From Chthonomonas sp. (GTDB taxonomy: Bacteria > Armatimonadota > Fimbriimonadia > Fimbriimonadales > Fimbriimonadaceae): a DNA stretch of 64,000 bases. The stretch's first letter is position 1. Each line of letters opens with the position of its first letter. The translations under genes and the position numbers were made by a program. Below are positions 57,097 to 64,000 of the stretch, one piece after another. Below the pieces are notes generated by a model. That model saw only the letters and a list, made by a program, of their open reading frames with translations, was not told the origin of the DNA and did not search any database. The DNA is taken from positions 248,001 through 312,000 of the forward strand of contig JAEURR010000005.1 of assembly GCA_016788115.1 (NCBI GenBank). Direction: 5' to 3'.

Positions 57097-57914
57097 TGTG
57101 TCAGAAGTTTGAAAAAGGTAAGTTCCACGGCAAAATCGAGCACCTCTTAGAGGCAGACGGTTTGGTCGCGGCGATCACGCATCGCAGAAAGGGTCGCATG
57201 ATCCCGGAGCACATGCATGACTTCGGGGTGTTTGTAACCCTCCTGAGCGGACGCCATCACTGGGTCGACGAGTCCGGAGGGATTCACTGGTCGCTCCCCG
57301 GGGCGTGGTACTACTACCCGGCTAACGTCGTGCATAGCCATTCCGCCCCCAAGAGCAACATCATCTCGCTGGGGATCCAGTTCGATCCAAACCTCTTCGG
57401 GATCGGCGAAAGCATCCCTGCCGGTGCTTCGGTCGATTGCCCGGAAGCGCGACGCCTCACAGAGGCCCTGCGCAAGGAGCTTGAGCATCCTGACTTGGCA
57501 TCGTCCCACATGGTGCGAGCAGCGTTCTTCGAACTGGTCGGCTACTTCCTGCGTAGTCCCGAGACGACGGCTCACTTCGAGGCGCCGCAGTGGGTGGAGC
57601 AAGCGCGAAGCATTCTCGACTCGAAATTCCGCATGCCGGTGTCGCTGTACAGCCTCGCGCAAGAAGTCTCGATGCATCCCGCGCACCTTGCTCGTAGCTT
57701 CAAGAAGCATTTCGGGATGTCGGTCGGCGAGTACGTCCGCGATCGCCGGCTCGAATGGGCCTATAAGAAGCTCGCCAGCTCGCAGTTCAAGCTCTCAGAG
57801 ATTGCGCTCGCCGCGGGGTTTGCCGACCACGCCCACTTCTCTCGCGCGTTTCGCGCCCGCTATGCGATGACCCCCAGCGAGTGCCGAATTCGCCTGCGCA
57901 ATCGGGCTGGCTAA
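57096..57914 (+). CDS. AraC-family transcriptional regulator
   Basis: The 272-aa protein has an N-terminal cupin ligand-binding domain (about 10-105, HMHDFGVFVTLLSGRHHW) and a C-terminal pair of helix-turn-helices (VSLYSLAQEVSMHPAHLARS, SFKKHFGMSVGEYVRDRRLE and FKLSEIALAAGFADHAHFSR) typical of AraC/XylS. A perfect palindrome at 57079-57096 abuts its ATG. It follows hmgA on the same strand and could control it; the ligand is unknown. Confidence 0.94.
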   Translation: MCQKFEKGKFHGKIEHLLEADGLVAAITHRRKGRMIPEHMHDFGVFVTLLSGRHHWVDESGGIHWSLPGAWYYYPANVVHSHSAPKSNIISLGIQFDPNLFGIGESIPAGASVDCPEARRLTEALRKELEHPDLASSHMVRAAFFELVGYFLRSPETTAHFEAPQWVEQARSILDSKFRMPVSLYSLAQEVSMHPAHLARSFKKHFGMSVGEYVRDRRLEWAYKKLASSQFKLSEIALAAGFADHAHFSRAFRARYAMTPSECRIRLRNRAG

Positions 57915-57939
57915 CCACCCCACGCCATAATGGGGTGGC

Positions 57940-58686
57940 ATGGCTAGCTTCGGACCCATTGCGCCTTTTTATGATCAGCTCATGTCGAGCGTGCCCTACG
58001 ACATGTGGGTTTCGTACTATGAGCTGCTGCTGCTCCAGCAAGAGGTGAAGCCACGGCGTCTGCTCGATGTCTGCTGCGGCACCGGAGTCGTCACCCAGAT
58101 GCTCGCCGAGAAGGGGTACGCCATGGCAGGCGTAGACCTAAGCGCGCCGATGATTCAAGTCGCCAAGCAGAAGTGCGCCGATGCGGGACTGAACATTCGT
58201 TACGAGGCCATGGACGCAGCCGAGTTCGACCTCGGGATGAAGTTCCACGCCGCATACTCATTTTTCGACAGCTTCAACTACATAACCGATCTCGGTCACC
58301 TTCGCAAGGCGTTCCATCGGGTAGCGGCGCATCTGATGCCAGGCGGCTCGTTTGTCTTCGATGTGAACACGGATTACGCATTCGAGGCCGAGATGTTCAA
58401 CCAGTCGGACACCCGCAAGAAGTCGGCGGTGAAGTACGACTGGAAGGGCGAATACGATGCCGGGACTCGCATCATTCGAGTCAACATGGACTTCTGGGTG
58501 GACGGTCAGCCGTATCAGGAAGTCCACATCCAACGGGCACATCGGCACGAGGAACTGATTGAGCTGCTGCGAGACGCTGGCTTCGAAGACCTGATGGCGT
58601 ACGACTCGTACACGCTCGACCGACCTCGGAAACGGAGCGATCGGATCCACTACACGGCGCGAAAGCCCGGAACCCTATCGCCATAA
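57940..58686 (+). CDS. SAM-dependent methyltransferase
   Basis: The 248-aa class I methyltransferase has motif I LLDVCCGTGVVTQMLAEKG, post-I VDLSAPMIQVAKQ and a motif-IV-like FFDSFNYI. The motif GTGVVTQ and downstream MDFWVDGQPYQE and HEELIELLRDAGFEDLMAY match small-molecule methyltransferases of the Methyltransf_25 type. The substrate is unknown. A CATAAT box lies eight bases before the ATG. Its stop is part of the next gene's -10 region. Confidence 0.88.
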   Translation: MASFGPIAPFYDQLMSSVPYDMWVSYYELLLLQQEVKPRRLLDVCCGTGVVTQMLAEKGYAMAGVDLSAPMIQVAKQKCADAGLNIRYEAMDAAEFDLGMKFHAAYSFFDSFNYITDLGHLRKAFHRVAAHLMPGGSFVFDVNTDYAFEAEMFNQSDTRKKSAVKYDWKGEYDAGTRIIRVNMDFWVDGQPYQEVHIQRAHRHEELIELLRDAGFEDLMAYDSYTLDRPRKRSDRIHYTARKPGTLSP

Positions 58687-58687
58687 T
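58682..58687 (+). promoter_or_regulatory. -10 box of mtaB, probably leaderless
   Basis: CATAAT overlaps the TAA of the methyltransferase gene and is six bases before the mtaB GTG at 58694. Confidence 0.4.
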
Positions 58688-58693
58688 AAGGCC

Positions 58694-59995
58694 GTGCCGA
58701 CCGCCGCATTCACGACTTTGGGCTGCAAGGTCAACCAGTACGAGACCCAGAAGATACTGGAGGGTTTCGAGGCGCTGGGGTTTGAGATCGTCCCTTTCGA
58801 AGGGCCGAGCGACGTCTACGTCGTGAACACATGCTCGGTCACCAGCGACGCGGAGCGTAAAAGTCGCTACGTGATCCGTCGGGCGAATCGACACAACCCC
58901 AACGCCAAGGTGGTGGTCACCGGCTGCGCGGCGCAGATGGCGTTGAACAAGAGTGAGACCATGCTCGGAGCGGACCTGGTCGTCCCCAACCCCGTGAAAG
59001 AGACCTCGGCCACGCTGTTCGCGCGACATTTCCCGGATCTGCTGCCGCCGATCCACCCCGTCGCCGAACCGACCCATGCCCACAACTTTGCGGGCCGTAC
59101 ACGCGCCACGCTCAAGCTGCAGGACGGATGCAGTGTCTATTGTAGCTACTGCAGCATCCCGTACACTCGGCCCAGGATGGTCTCGCGACCTGCGGACGAG
59201 GTCCTCGCCGAGGCCAAGAAGCTCGCGCAGATGGGGTACCTGGAGATCGTGCTGACGGGGGTGCTCATTGGCAGCTTTGGGCCGGAGACCGGCAGCGGCG
59301 GGCCGAACTTCGTGAGCATGGTCCGGCAGATTGCCGAAGAGAGTGGGATCCCGCGCGTCCGCATCAGCAGCATCGAGATGCAGCAGGTGAGCGATGAACT
59401 TATCGATTTGATCTCGGACGGGTTGGTGGTTCCGCACTTGCACATCCCGCTGCAGAGCGGCGACACCCACGTCCTGCGCGACATGAATCGACCGTACGAT
59501 CAGGACGACTACTTGCGCTTGTGCGAGCGGATCCAGCAGCGCGTCCCGGGGATCAGCCTGACCACCGACATCATGGTTGGATTTCCGACCGAGGATGCTC
59601 CTCGATTCGAATCGAGCGTGGAAGTCTGCCGACGGGTCGGATTCCTGAAGGCGCACGTCTTTAGCTTCAGCCCGCGCTACGGCACCGCCGCCGACGCTTG
59701 GGGCGATCCCATCCCGCCGGAGGAGAAGGCTCGTCGGCGCGAAGTGCTGATGACCGAAACGAAGACCACCGCCGAGACGCATGCTCAGCACAGCGTCGGA
59801 CGAACCCTGCGCGTGCTGGTCGAAGGGAAAACCCGCTCCGACGGCGTACTCGAAGGACTCTCGGACCACTACCTCACCGTTCGGTTCGTCGGACCCGCCG
59901 CGCTGAGCCGAACCCTGCAATGGGTGCGGATCGACGAAGTGCGCAATGGGGTCGCTTTGGGCGAACGCGTCGGCGCACCGCTGGGCCATAGGTAG
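58694..59995 (+). CDS. mtaB: tRNA t6A37 methylthiotransferase MtaB
   Basis: MtaB converts t6A37 to ms2t6A37 in ANN-decoding tRNAs. The 433-aa radical-SAM protein has the MTTase Fe-S ligands C11 (TLGCKVNQYE), C47 (NTCSVTS) and C78 (TGCAA), the radical cluster C146/C150/C153 (DGCSVYCSYCSIPYTR), and HIPLQSGDTHVLRDMNR. The final 60 residues form the TRAM domain (GRTLRVLVEG). The TLGCKVNQ N-terminus favours MtaB over MiaB or RimO. It starts at GTG 58694 with CATAAT six bases upstream. Confidence 0.95.
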   Translation: MPTAAFTTLGCKVNQYETQKILEGFEALGFEIVPFEGPSDVYVVNTCSVTSDAERKSRYVIRRANRHNPNAKVVVTGCAAQMALNKSETMLGADLVVPNPVKETSATLFARHFPDLLPPIHPVAEPTHAHNFAGRTRATLKLQDGCSVYCSYCSIPYTRPRMVSRPADEVLAEAKKLAQMGYLEIVLTGVLIGSFGPETGSGGPNFVSMVRQIAEESGIPRVRISSIEMQQVSDELIDLISDGLVVPHLHIPLQSGDTHVLRDMNRPYDQDDYLRLCERIQQRVPGISLTTDIMVGFPTEDAPRFESSVEVCRRVGFLKAHVFSFSPRYGTAADAWGDPIPPEEKARRREVLMTETKTTAETHAQHSVGRTLRVLVEGKTRSDGVLEGLSDHYLTVRFVGPAALSRTLQWVRIDEVRNGVALGERVGAPLGHR

Positions 59996-59998
59996 ACT
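59993..59998 (+). promoter_or_regulatory. -10 box of the biotinyl-carrier gene, probably leaderless
   Basis: TAGACT overlaps the mtaB TAG stop and is seven bases before ATG 60006, with no ribosome site between. Confidence 0.5.
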
Positions 59999-60005
59999 GA
60001 TCCCG

Positions 60006-60437
60006 ATGAAGGTTCGCATCGACGGCAATGAAGCCGAACTGCACCCGGTACCCGACGTCCATGTGGCGGAGGTCGGCGATCGGTTGATGGTCCGAACCGC
60101 AGAGGGCTCGTTCACGGCTCTGGCCGTTCGCAGCGGTGGCAAGACGTACGTCAGCTACCGTGGTCGAACCTATCTGATCGAGAAAGCCCTACCCGGAAAG
60201 CTCAAAGCTGGCGGCGAAGTCAGCGGCGAGCAACGCGCGCCGATGCCCGGCCTGGTGGTGGAAGTCCATGCTCGCGTGGGTGCCACCGTCGAGAAGGGTG
60301 AACGGCTGCTGATTGTCGAGGCCATGAAGATGCAACAGTCCATCGTCGCGCCATTTGCAGGGACGGTGAGCGCGCTTCCGGTGGAGAAGGGTCAGCAGGT
60401 CGCCGAGGGCGATTTGCTCGTGCGCGTCGACCCCTAG
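60006..60437 (+). CDS. Biotin carboxyl carrier protein, stand-alone
   Basis: The 143-aa protein ends with a complete biotinyl domain: APMPGLVVEVHARVGATVEK then EAMKMQQSIVAPFAGTVSAL, biotin on Lys108. The first 70 residues are a small beta-rich domain (VAEVGDRLMVRTAEGSFTAL) as in carriers of acyl-CoA or oxaloacetate carboxylases. No biotin carboxylase or carboxyltransferase gene is adjacent. ATG 60006 is chosen because the longer frame re-reads mtaB and TAGACT lies seven bases upstream. The stop shares a CTAG with the convergent dehydrogenase stop. Confidence 0.9.
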   Translation: MKVRIDGNEAELHPVPDVHVAEVGDRLMVRTAEGSFTALAVRSGGKTYVSYRGRTYLIEKALPGKLKAGGEVSGEQRAPMPGLVVEVHARVGATVEKGERLLIVEAMKMQQSIVAPFAGTVSALPVEKGQQVAEGDLLVRVDP

Positions 60438-61495
60438 CGCGCAGCCAAGCGCGAGAGCGTCGCAAGCATGATCTGGGTAGTCTGCGCCGATACGGCGAAG
60501 ACCATCGCCTCTCGATACACCCGCTGCGCCGCATGGTCCGTGCTGTTCGCCGCGCCGCCGGTAGCGACGATAGCAGCCGAAGTACACCGCAGCATCAGGT
60601 CGATGGCCCAAGCGCGTAGTTGCAACCGCTCGTCGGTCGTCTCGTCGCCCAGGGCCTGCGACCGTCCAAGTTGATCTCGGCATTGGGCCATTTCGCCTTC
60701 GAGGGAGGCGAGGTCGCGCAACGCATCGGTCGATTTTCGGCGCGATGCACCGCCGATCGCTAATTCGAGTCCCGCACGTGCGCAGCCGATGGCGAAGAAA
60801 CCTTGCAGCGTCACGTTGATCATGTCGTTGCGGTGGATCCAGTTCGGTTCGCGCAGAAACAGCACCTTGCTTGCGTCGAGCTGGTAACCGTCGAATTCGG
60901 CAGTGACCGTTTGGGCGGCTTGCATGGCGGCCAAACGCATGGGCTCGGAGTATTGGACGCCCGGGGCGGACTCAAAGGGGATGACGCCGAAGACCGCAGT
61001 TCCATCGGGCAGGGCCGCGGCCAAAAGAAGGTGTCGAAACATACCGAACCCCGTCGCCCATGGCAGATGCCCGTCGATCCGGTAGCCACCCGCGGTCGCC
61101 TCGGCGCGCAGTACCGGCGGGCCAGCCCGCCGTAGCTGACTGAAGCCGATCCCAATCAGTTCGTCCGGCTGGTGCGCCTGGTGCAGGAGCTGGTCACGCA
61201 AAGGGGACGGCTCGCCCTTGCTCAGCAACGAGACCGCGCTTTGATGCTGAGTTTGAAGGAATGCGAGCGCCCCGGAGTGACGCGCCACCAGTTCCTGGAA
61301 GTCCCGAAAATCGCGGTCAACAAACCCAGGACCGCCGAATTCTGCGGGCCGGCGCAGGCAGATCAGTCCGGCTTCACACAAACCGTTCAGCGCGCCGTGG
61401 AGTAGCCCCGAGTCCGTGTCCATGGCGTTCGCCAGCGGCGAAACCTGGTTTGTGAGGAACTCCTCGGCACCTTTCATCAAGCGCGAGACCGGCAT
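60434..61495 (-). CDS. Acyl-CoA dehydrogenase family protein
   Basis: The 353-aa flavoprotein follows the ACAD layout: N-terminal helical domain (FLTNQVSPLANAMDTDSGLL, CEAGLICLRRPAEFGGPGF), a beta domain (IGIGFSQLRRAGPPVLRAEA, ATAGGYRIDGHLPWATGFGM) and a C-terminal helical domain (LQGFFAIGCARAGLELAIGG). It is a little short. The C-terminal phrase CTSAAIVATGGAANSTDHAA aligns with the ACAD C-terminus, but the usual catalytic Glu position is not obvious. A CACAAT box lies five bases before ATG 61495. The substrate is unknown. Confidence 0.85.
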   Translation of the reverse strand: MPVSRLMKGAEEFLTNQVSPLANAMDTDSGLLHGALNGLCEAGLICLRRPAEFGGPGFVDRDFRDFQELVARHSGALAFLQTQHQSAVSLLSKGEPSPLRDQLLHQAHQPDELIGIGFSQLRRAGPPVLRAEATAGGYRIDGHLPWATGFGMFRHLLLAAALPDGTAVFGVIPFESAPGVQYSEPMRLAAMQAAQTVTAEFDGYQLDASKVLFLREPNWIHRNDMINVTLQGFFAIGCARAGLELAIGGASRRKSTDALRDLASLEGEMAQCRDQLGRSQALGDETTDERLQLRAWAIDLMLRCTSAAIVATGGAANSTDHAAQRVYREAMVFAVSAQTTQIMLATLSRLAAR

Positions 61496-61523
61496 GGTCC
61501 ATTGTGACCTGCGGACAGCTGGC

Positions 61524-61553
61524 TTGACCGCTGGACCGCCAAGAAGCTATACT
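61524..61553 (+). promoter_or_regulatory. Promoter of tRNA-Ala(GGC)
   Basis: TTGACC (61524-61529) and TATACT (61548-61553) are 18 bp apart, a near-consensus sigma-70 promoter ending 14 bases before the tRNA. Confidence 0.75.
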
Positions 61554-61567
61554 GAAAGTCTTCTCGT

Positions 61568-61643
<76 letters not shown>

Positions 61644-61731
61644 TAGAATTACCCCTTTTGAACCTGCAAAAGTGTTCAAATTCCAGATTCAGGTTCGTGA
61701 AATTCCGAATCATAAGCACCCAAACAGGCAC

Positions 61732-61842
61732 CTAGCGGACTGCTTCTGTCCTTGCTTCTGGTTGGGATTGCGCGTACACCTCAACGAGCATCTCTAACGA
61801 GTCACCCATGATTCGGGCCGCGACGTTGAAGGGCACTCCGGA
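61732..61842 (-). pseudogene. C-terminal remnant of a second tyrosine recombinase beside tRNA-Ala
   Basis: The minus strand has a 36-codon reading, bounded upstream by an in-frame TAG (61843-61845), that reads SGVPFNVAARIMGDSLEMLV then EVYAQSQ and ends at TAG (61732-61734). This is the closing box of phage/ICE integrases: GVP-x-x-V-A-x-x-M/LGHSS, then the tyrosine nucleophile in T/L-x-x-Y-x-x. The usual GHSS is GDSL here. About 90 bases separate it from the tRNA 3' end, the classic position of an integrase gene beside its attachment site. The rest of the element is gone. Confidence 0.6.
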
Positions 61843-61903
61843 CTACCCGAACGGCTCAAGGCATCGCGCAGCAGGGCGTGAGGATCGTCCCCCAGCCCTG
61901 GCT

Positions 61904-64000
61904 TTACTTCGCTCCGCTGAATCGCTTCAATTCATTCAGCAAGAAGTCGATGTTCATAAACGGCGCACCGCCCGTTCGCTTCCAACGCACCTTGCCGTTT
62001 TTATCGATGAGGATCGTCGAGTGCAGCTCCATGTCCTCAAAGTCATCGAACGACGAGAACTTGCGCGCGTTCTCGTGGGCATTGTCCGATAGGAACTTGA
62101 TCGCGGACTGATCCAGCGTCGTCGATTGCTTCAGCTGGGCCGGAGTCGCACTGCAAACCGCGAGCATCACCGTATTCAGGTTCTCAAATTCCGGCGCCCG
62201 ATCGTTGATCGACTTCAGCTGACCCACGCAGTGGACGCACGCTTCGCCGAGGAAGAAGACCAAGAGAACGTTCTTGCCGCGGAAGTCGCTGAGGCGTACC
62301 GGCTTGCCGTTTCGGTCCTTCACTAGCAGGTCGGGTGCAGCAAACGGTTCCCAGTTCATCGGTCCGATCCAGTCGAGCTGCTTGGGTTGGTACACGCGCT
62401 CGGGTCGCAGCGTTTCCGCGATGGGCTTCGCATTCAGCCCGAGTTTGGTCACTTCGTCAATCCACTTCAGATTCGGGTCCGCTTGGGACCAGACGTAGGC
62501 GAGTCGTCCAGCATAGTAGGTCGCCCTTTCCACCTCACCTAGAGCATGGTGGGCGAGCGCTAGCCCCGAGAGCGAAAACCCGTCGTTCTGTTCTGTCTGT
62601 AGGGCCTCTTCATAGCACTGGATCGCGAGTCGATTTTCACCCTGCTTTCGGTAGTGGTCTCCCAGCACCCGCATCACCGGCCAGGGCAACGCAGGCGGAT
62701 CGTTCGTGTACTCTCCTCGGCTACGCAACTGACGTTCCAGCTCCGCCGCATTCAGCATCTTGCGCTGGCCCTCGAGCGTCTTGCCCTCGCCCAAAGTGAC
62801 GATCGCGTCGATCACGTCAAGCATCAGATCTTGCTCGCTTGCGGGCGCGTCCTTGGGTTTCATCTCCGCGACGATCGCTTTGATATTGTTCACGCGCACC
62901 CGCGCCTCGAATGATTTGCCAGTTCCGTTATAGGCAAACGCCTCTGCGAGGTTGCGGAAGGCACCCACAATCGGCCCTTCCCCGCCCCAGTCCACACCAT
63001 TCGGGGCTAGAATCCGGTCCCACTGTTCGTACTTGACCAGCGCGCGAACGGTGGCCATGAGGCCCTCCATTCGGATCCCACCCGAATCGTCCGAGTTGTA
63101 TTCCGGATCGCGAGGGGCGGCCAGCATGTCCGCCGATCCCTGGAACGAGGCCTTGGCCATGCCGAGCTGCTCCTGGATGTAGCAAAGGTAGTTGCGGTTG
63201 TGCGGATAGTTCCAAGTCTCAAACGGCAACGCAAGCCGCTCGTTCATGTACCGCAATTCGGTTCGGGTCGCCGAATCCATGGCGATCGCCGCCTCGTGCC
63301 ACATGCCGATCTTGCTATAGATATGGCCGGGCATATGCATGGCGTGGCCGACCCCAGGGGCCGCCTTGCCGTACAGATTGCAGCTCAGCAGTGCCTGCTC
63401 GGGCGAGACGCCGTCCCAATTGTGAATGCTGGCGTGGTGCGCCCCGGGGTGCATCGGATTCTTATCGAGGACTTGCTGGATCAGCAGTTGATTGGCAAAT
63501 GCGCTCCCCTGACCGATGTTGTACAGGGCGAGCATACTCTTGGCTTCGATGTCTTCGGGGTACTTGACGACGATCTTCTGAAGCGCAGCGACCATCGTCT
63601 TAGCCCGCTCCTTGACGTCCGGCGCGTAAGTCTGCTCCCACGCCTCGATGTACATCCGCTCGCGCTCGGTGACCTGCGACTTGCGGCGCACCGCCTCGCT
63701 CAAGAAGGTTGTGTATCGGCCAAACGACTTCTCATCATAGGTCGGGACCCTTACCGAGAACCAATTGAACCCGCAGCGGGCCAGTCCCCAGTACGCCATC
63801 GCGTTCTCGGGCTCAAGTTTCAGGCACCAACGGAACGACCGCTCGGCCTCCTCGAACCAGAACGAATGGAGTAGAGCTGTCCCCTGGCTAAACCACTTTT
63901 GCACCTCCGGGCTCTTAGTGGTGATCGGGAATGGCGTATCGCCAATCCCCTGCATGACCCACGGCCGGGTCCGCATGCCGGAGTCAAACGCTGAACCGTG
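61904..64000 (-). CDS. TPR protein with C-terminal thioredoxin-fold (redoxin) domain, 5' end outside window
   Basis: The frame is open to the right edge (at least 698 codons; ATG 63974-63976 is internal and the residues upstream, reading HGSAFDSG, look coding). The N-terminal 500 residues are TPR-like helices (QKWFSQGTALLHSFWFEEAE, RSFRWCLKLEPENAMAYWGL, NLYGKAAPGVGHAMHMPGHI, LAIQCYEEALQTEQNDGFSL). The C-terminal 150 residues are an AhpC/TSA-type domain (APDLLVKDRNGKPVRLSDFR, LVFFLGEACVHCVGQL) with a CVHC redox pair. This fusion is known in secreted proteins of several phyla; a signal peptide would lie beyond the edge. Likely an extracytoplasmic redox or scaffold protein. Confidence 0.85.
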   Translation of the reverse strand, partial: HGSAFDSGMRTRPWVMQGIGDTPFPITTKSPEVQKWFSQGTALLHSFWFEEAERSFRWCLKLEPENAMAYWGLARCGFNWFSVRVPTYDEKSFGRYTTFLSEAVRRKSQVTERERMYIEAWEQTYAPDVKERAKTMVAALQKIVVKYPEDIEAKSMLALYNIGQGSAFANQLLIQQVLDKNPMHPGAHHASIHNWDGVSPEQALLSCNLYGKAAPGVGHAMHMPGHIYSKIGMWHEAAIAMDSATRTELRYMNERLALPFETWNYPHNRNYLCYIQEQLGMAKASFQGSADMLAAPRDPEYNSDDSGGIRMEGLMATVRALVKYEQWDRILAPNGVDWGGEGPIVGAFRNLAEAFAYNGTGKSFEARVRVNNIKAIVAEMKPKDAPASEQDLMLDVIDAIVTLGEGKTLEGQRKMLNAAELERQLRSRGEYTNDPPALPWPVMRVLGDHYRKQGENRLAIQCYEEALQTEQNDGFSLSGLALAHHALGEVERATYYAGRLAYVWSQADPNLKWIDEVTKLGLNAKPIAETLRPERVYQPKQLDWIGPMNWEPFAAPDLLVKDRNGKPVRLSDFRGKNVLLVFFLGEACVHCVGQLKSINDRAPEFENLNTVMLAVCSATPAQLKQSTTLDQSAIKFLSDNAHENARKFSSFDDFEDMELHSTILIDKNGKVRWKRTGGAPFMNIDFLLNELKRFSGAK

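Overview
The window looks like chromosomal DNA from a free-living, diderm, roughly 60 % GC bacterium, most likely an Armatimonadota (Fimbriimonadia-like) organism. This is inferred from the combination of csaB with DUF5693, a PEP-CTERM surface protein, repeated VGG-type Ig-like modules on a secreted subtilase, an outer-membrane barrel, LexA-type SOS control, TTG/GTG starts and very tight gene packing. No rRNA or phylogenetic marker was compared, so the phylum is a proposal.

Layout. Bases 1-1454 are a scar: the last 54 codons of an integron-integrase-like tyrosine recombinase (minus strand), an HNH endonuclease with two homing-endonuclease-associated repeats, about 400 bases without a convincing gene, and tRNA-Ala(CGC). 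1.5-16.7 kb is ordinary metabolism and housekeeping: GH13 amylase, glycolate oxidase Fe-S subunit, cyclophilin, proC, lexA with a candidate operator, a SurA-like anchored protein, rsmI, an SLBB polysaccharide export protein, metK, a HIT hydrolase coupled to a family-4 uracil-DNA glycosylase, tRNA-Leu(GAG), a pyrimidine-nucleoside phosphorylase and a BTAD regulator. 16.7-27.3 kb is a minus-strand run led by a MarR regulator. It contains a coupled rhomboid / DUF5693 / CsaB / outer-membrane-barrel set, followed by a GDSL hydrolase, a Ycf46-like AAA ATPase and an ALDH7. 27.5-30.1 kb is a secreted subtilase.

30.2-39.0 kb is an eight-gene minus-strand operon with gaps of at most 3 nt or overlaps: GT4, a Trm112-like protein, aroQ, an Xaa-Pro peptidase, a degenerate orphan ABC ATPase, a secreted DNRLRE protein, a secreted GHL10 protein and another GT4. 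39.4-45.5 kb is the distal half of the spc ribosomal operon (rpsN-rpsH-rplF-rplR-rpsE-rpmD-rplO-secY-adk-map-infA), cut off from its usual proximal half. 45.7-48.2 kb holds a PEP-CTERM protein and ahcY preceded by an SAH riboswitch. 48.4-57.9 kb is a plus-strand run: GH31, HMG-CoA lyase, PcrA/UvrD, a lipoprotein, an ECF sigma factor with an apparent N-terminal membrane segment, its anti-sigma factor, hmgA and an AraC regulator. The right end carries a methyltransferase, mtaB, a stand-alone biotinyl protein convergent with an acyl-CoA dehydrogenase, tRNA-Ala(GGC), a second recombinase remnant beside it, and a TPR-thioredoxin-fold protein that runs off the edge.

Recurring themes are one-carbon/SAM metabolism (metK, ahcY with riboswitch, several methyltransferases), envelope and exopolysaccharide assembly, and catabolism of aromatic and branched amino acids (hmgA, HMG-CoA lyase, acyl-CoA dehydrogenase, biotinyl carrier). 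A window-wide signature of leaderless transcription (a TANNNT box 5-7 nt before the start codon) is the most general unexpected signal. The most system-like candidates are the rhomboid/DUF5693/CsaB/barrel operon, the eight-gene operon with the orphan ATPase, and the membrane-anchored sigma/anti-sigma pair.
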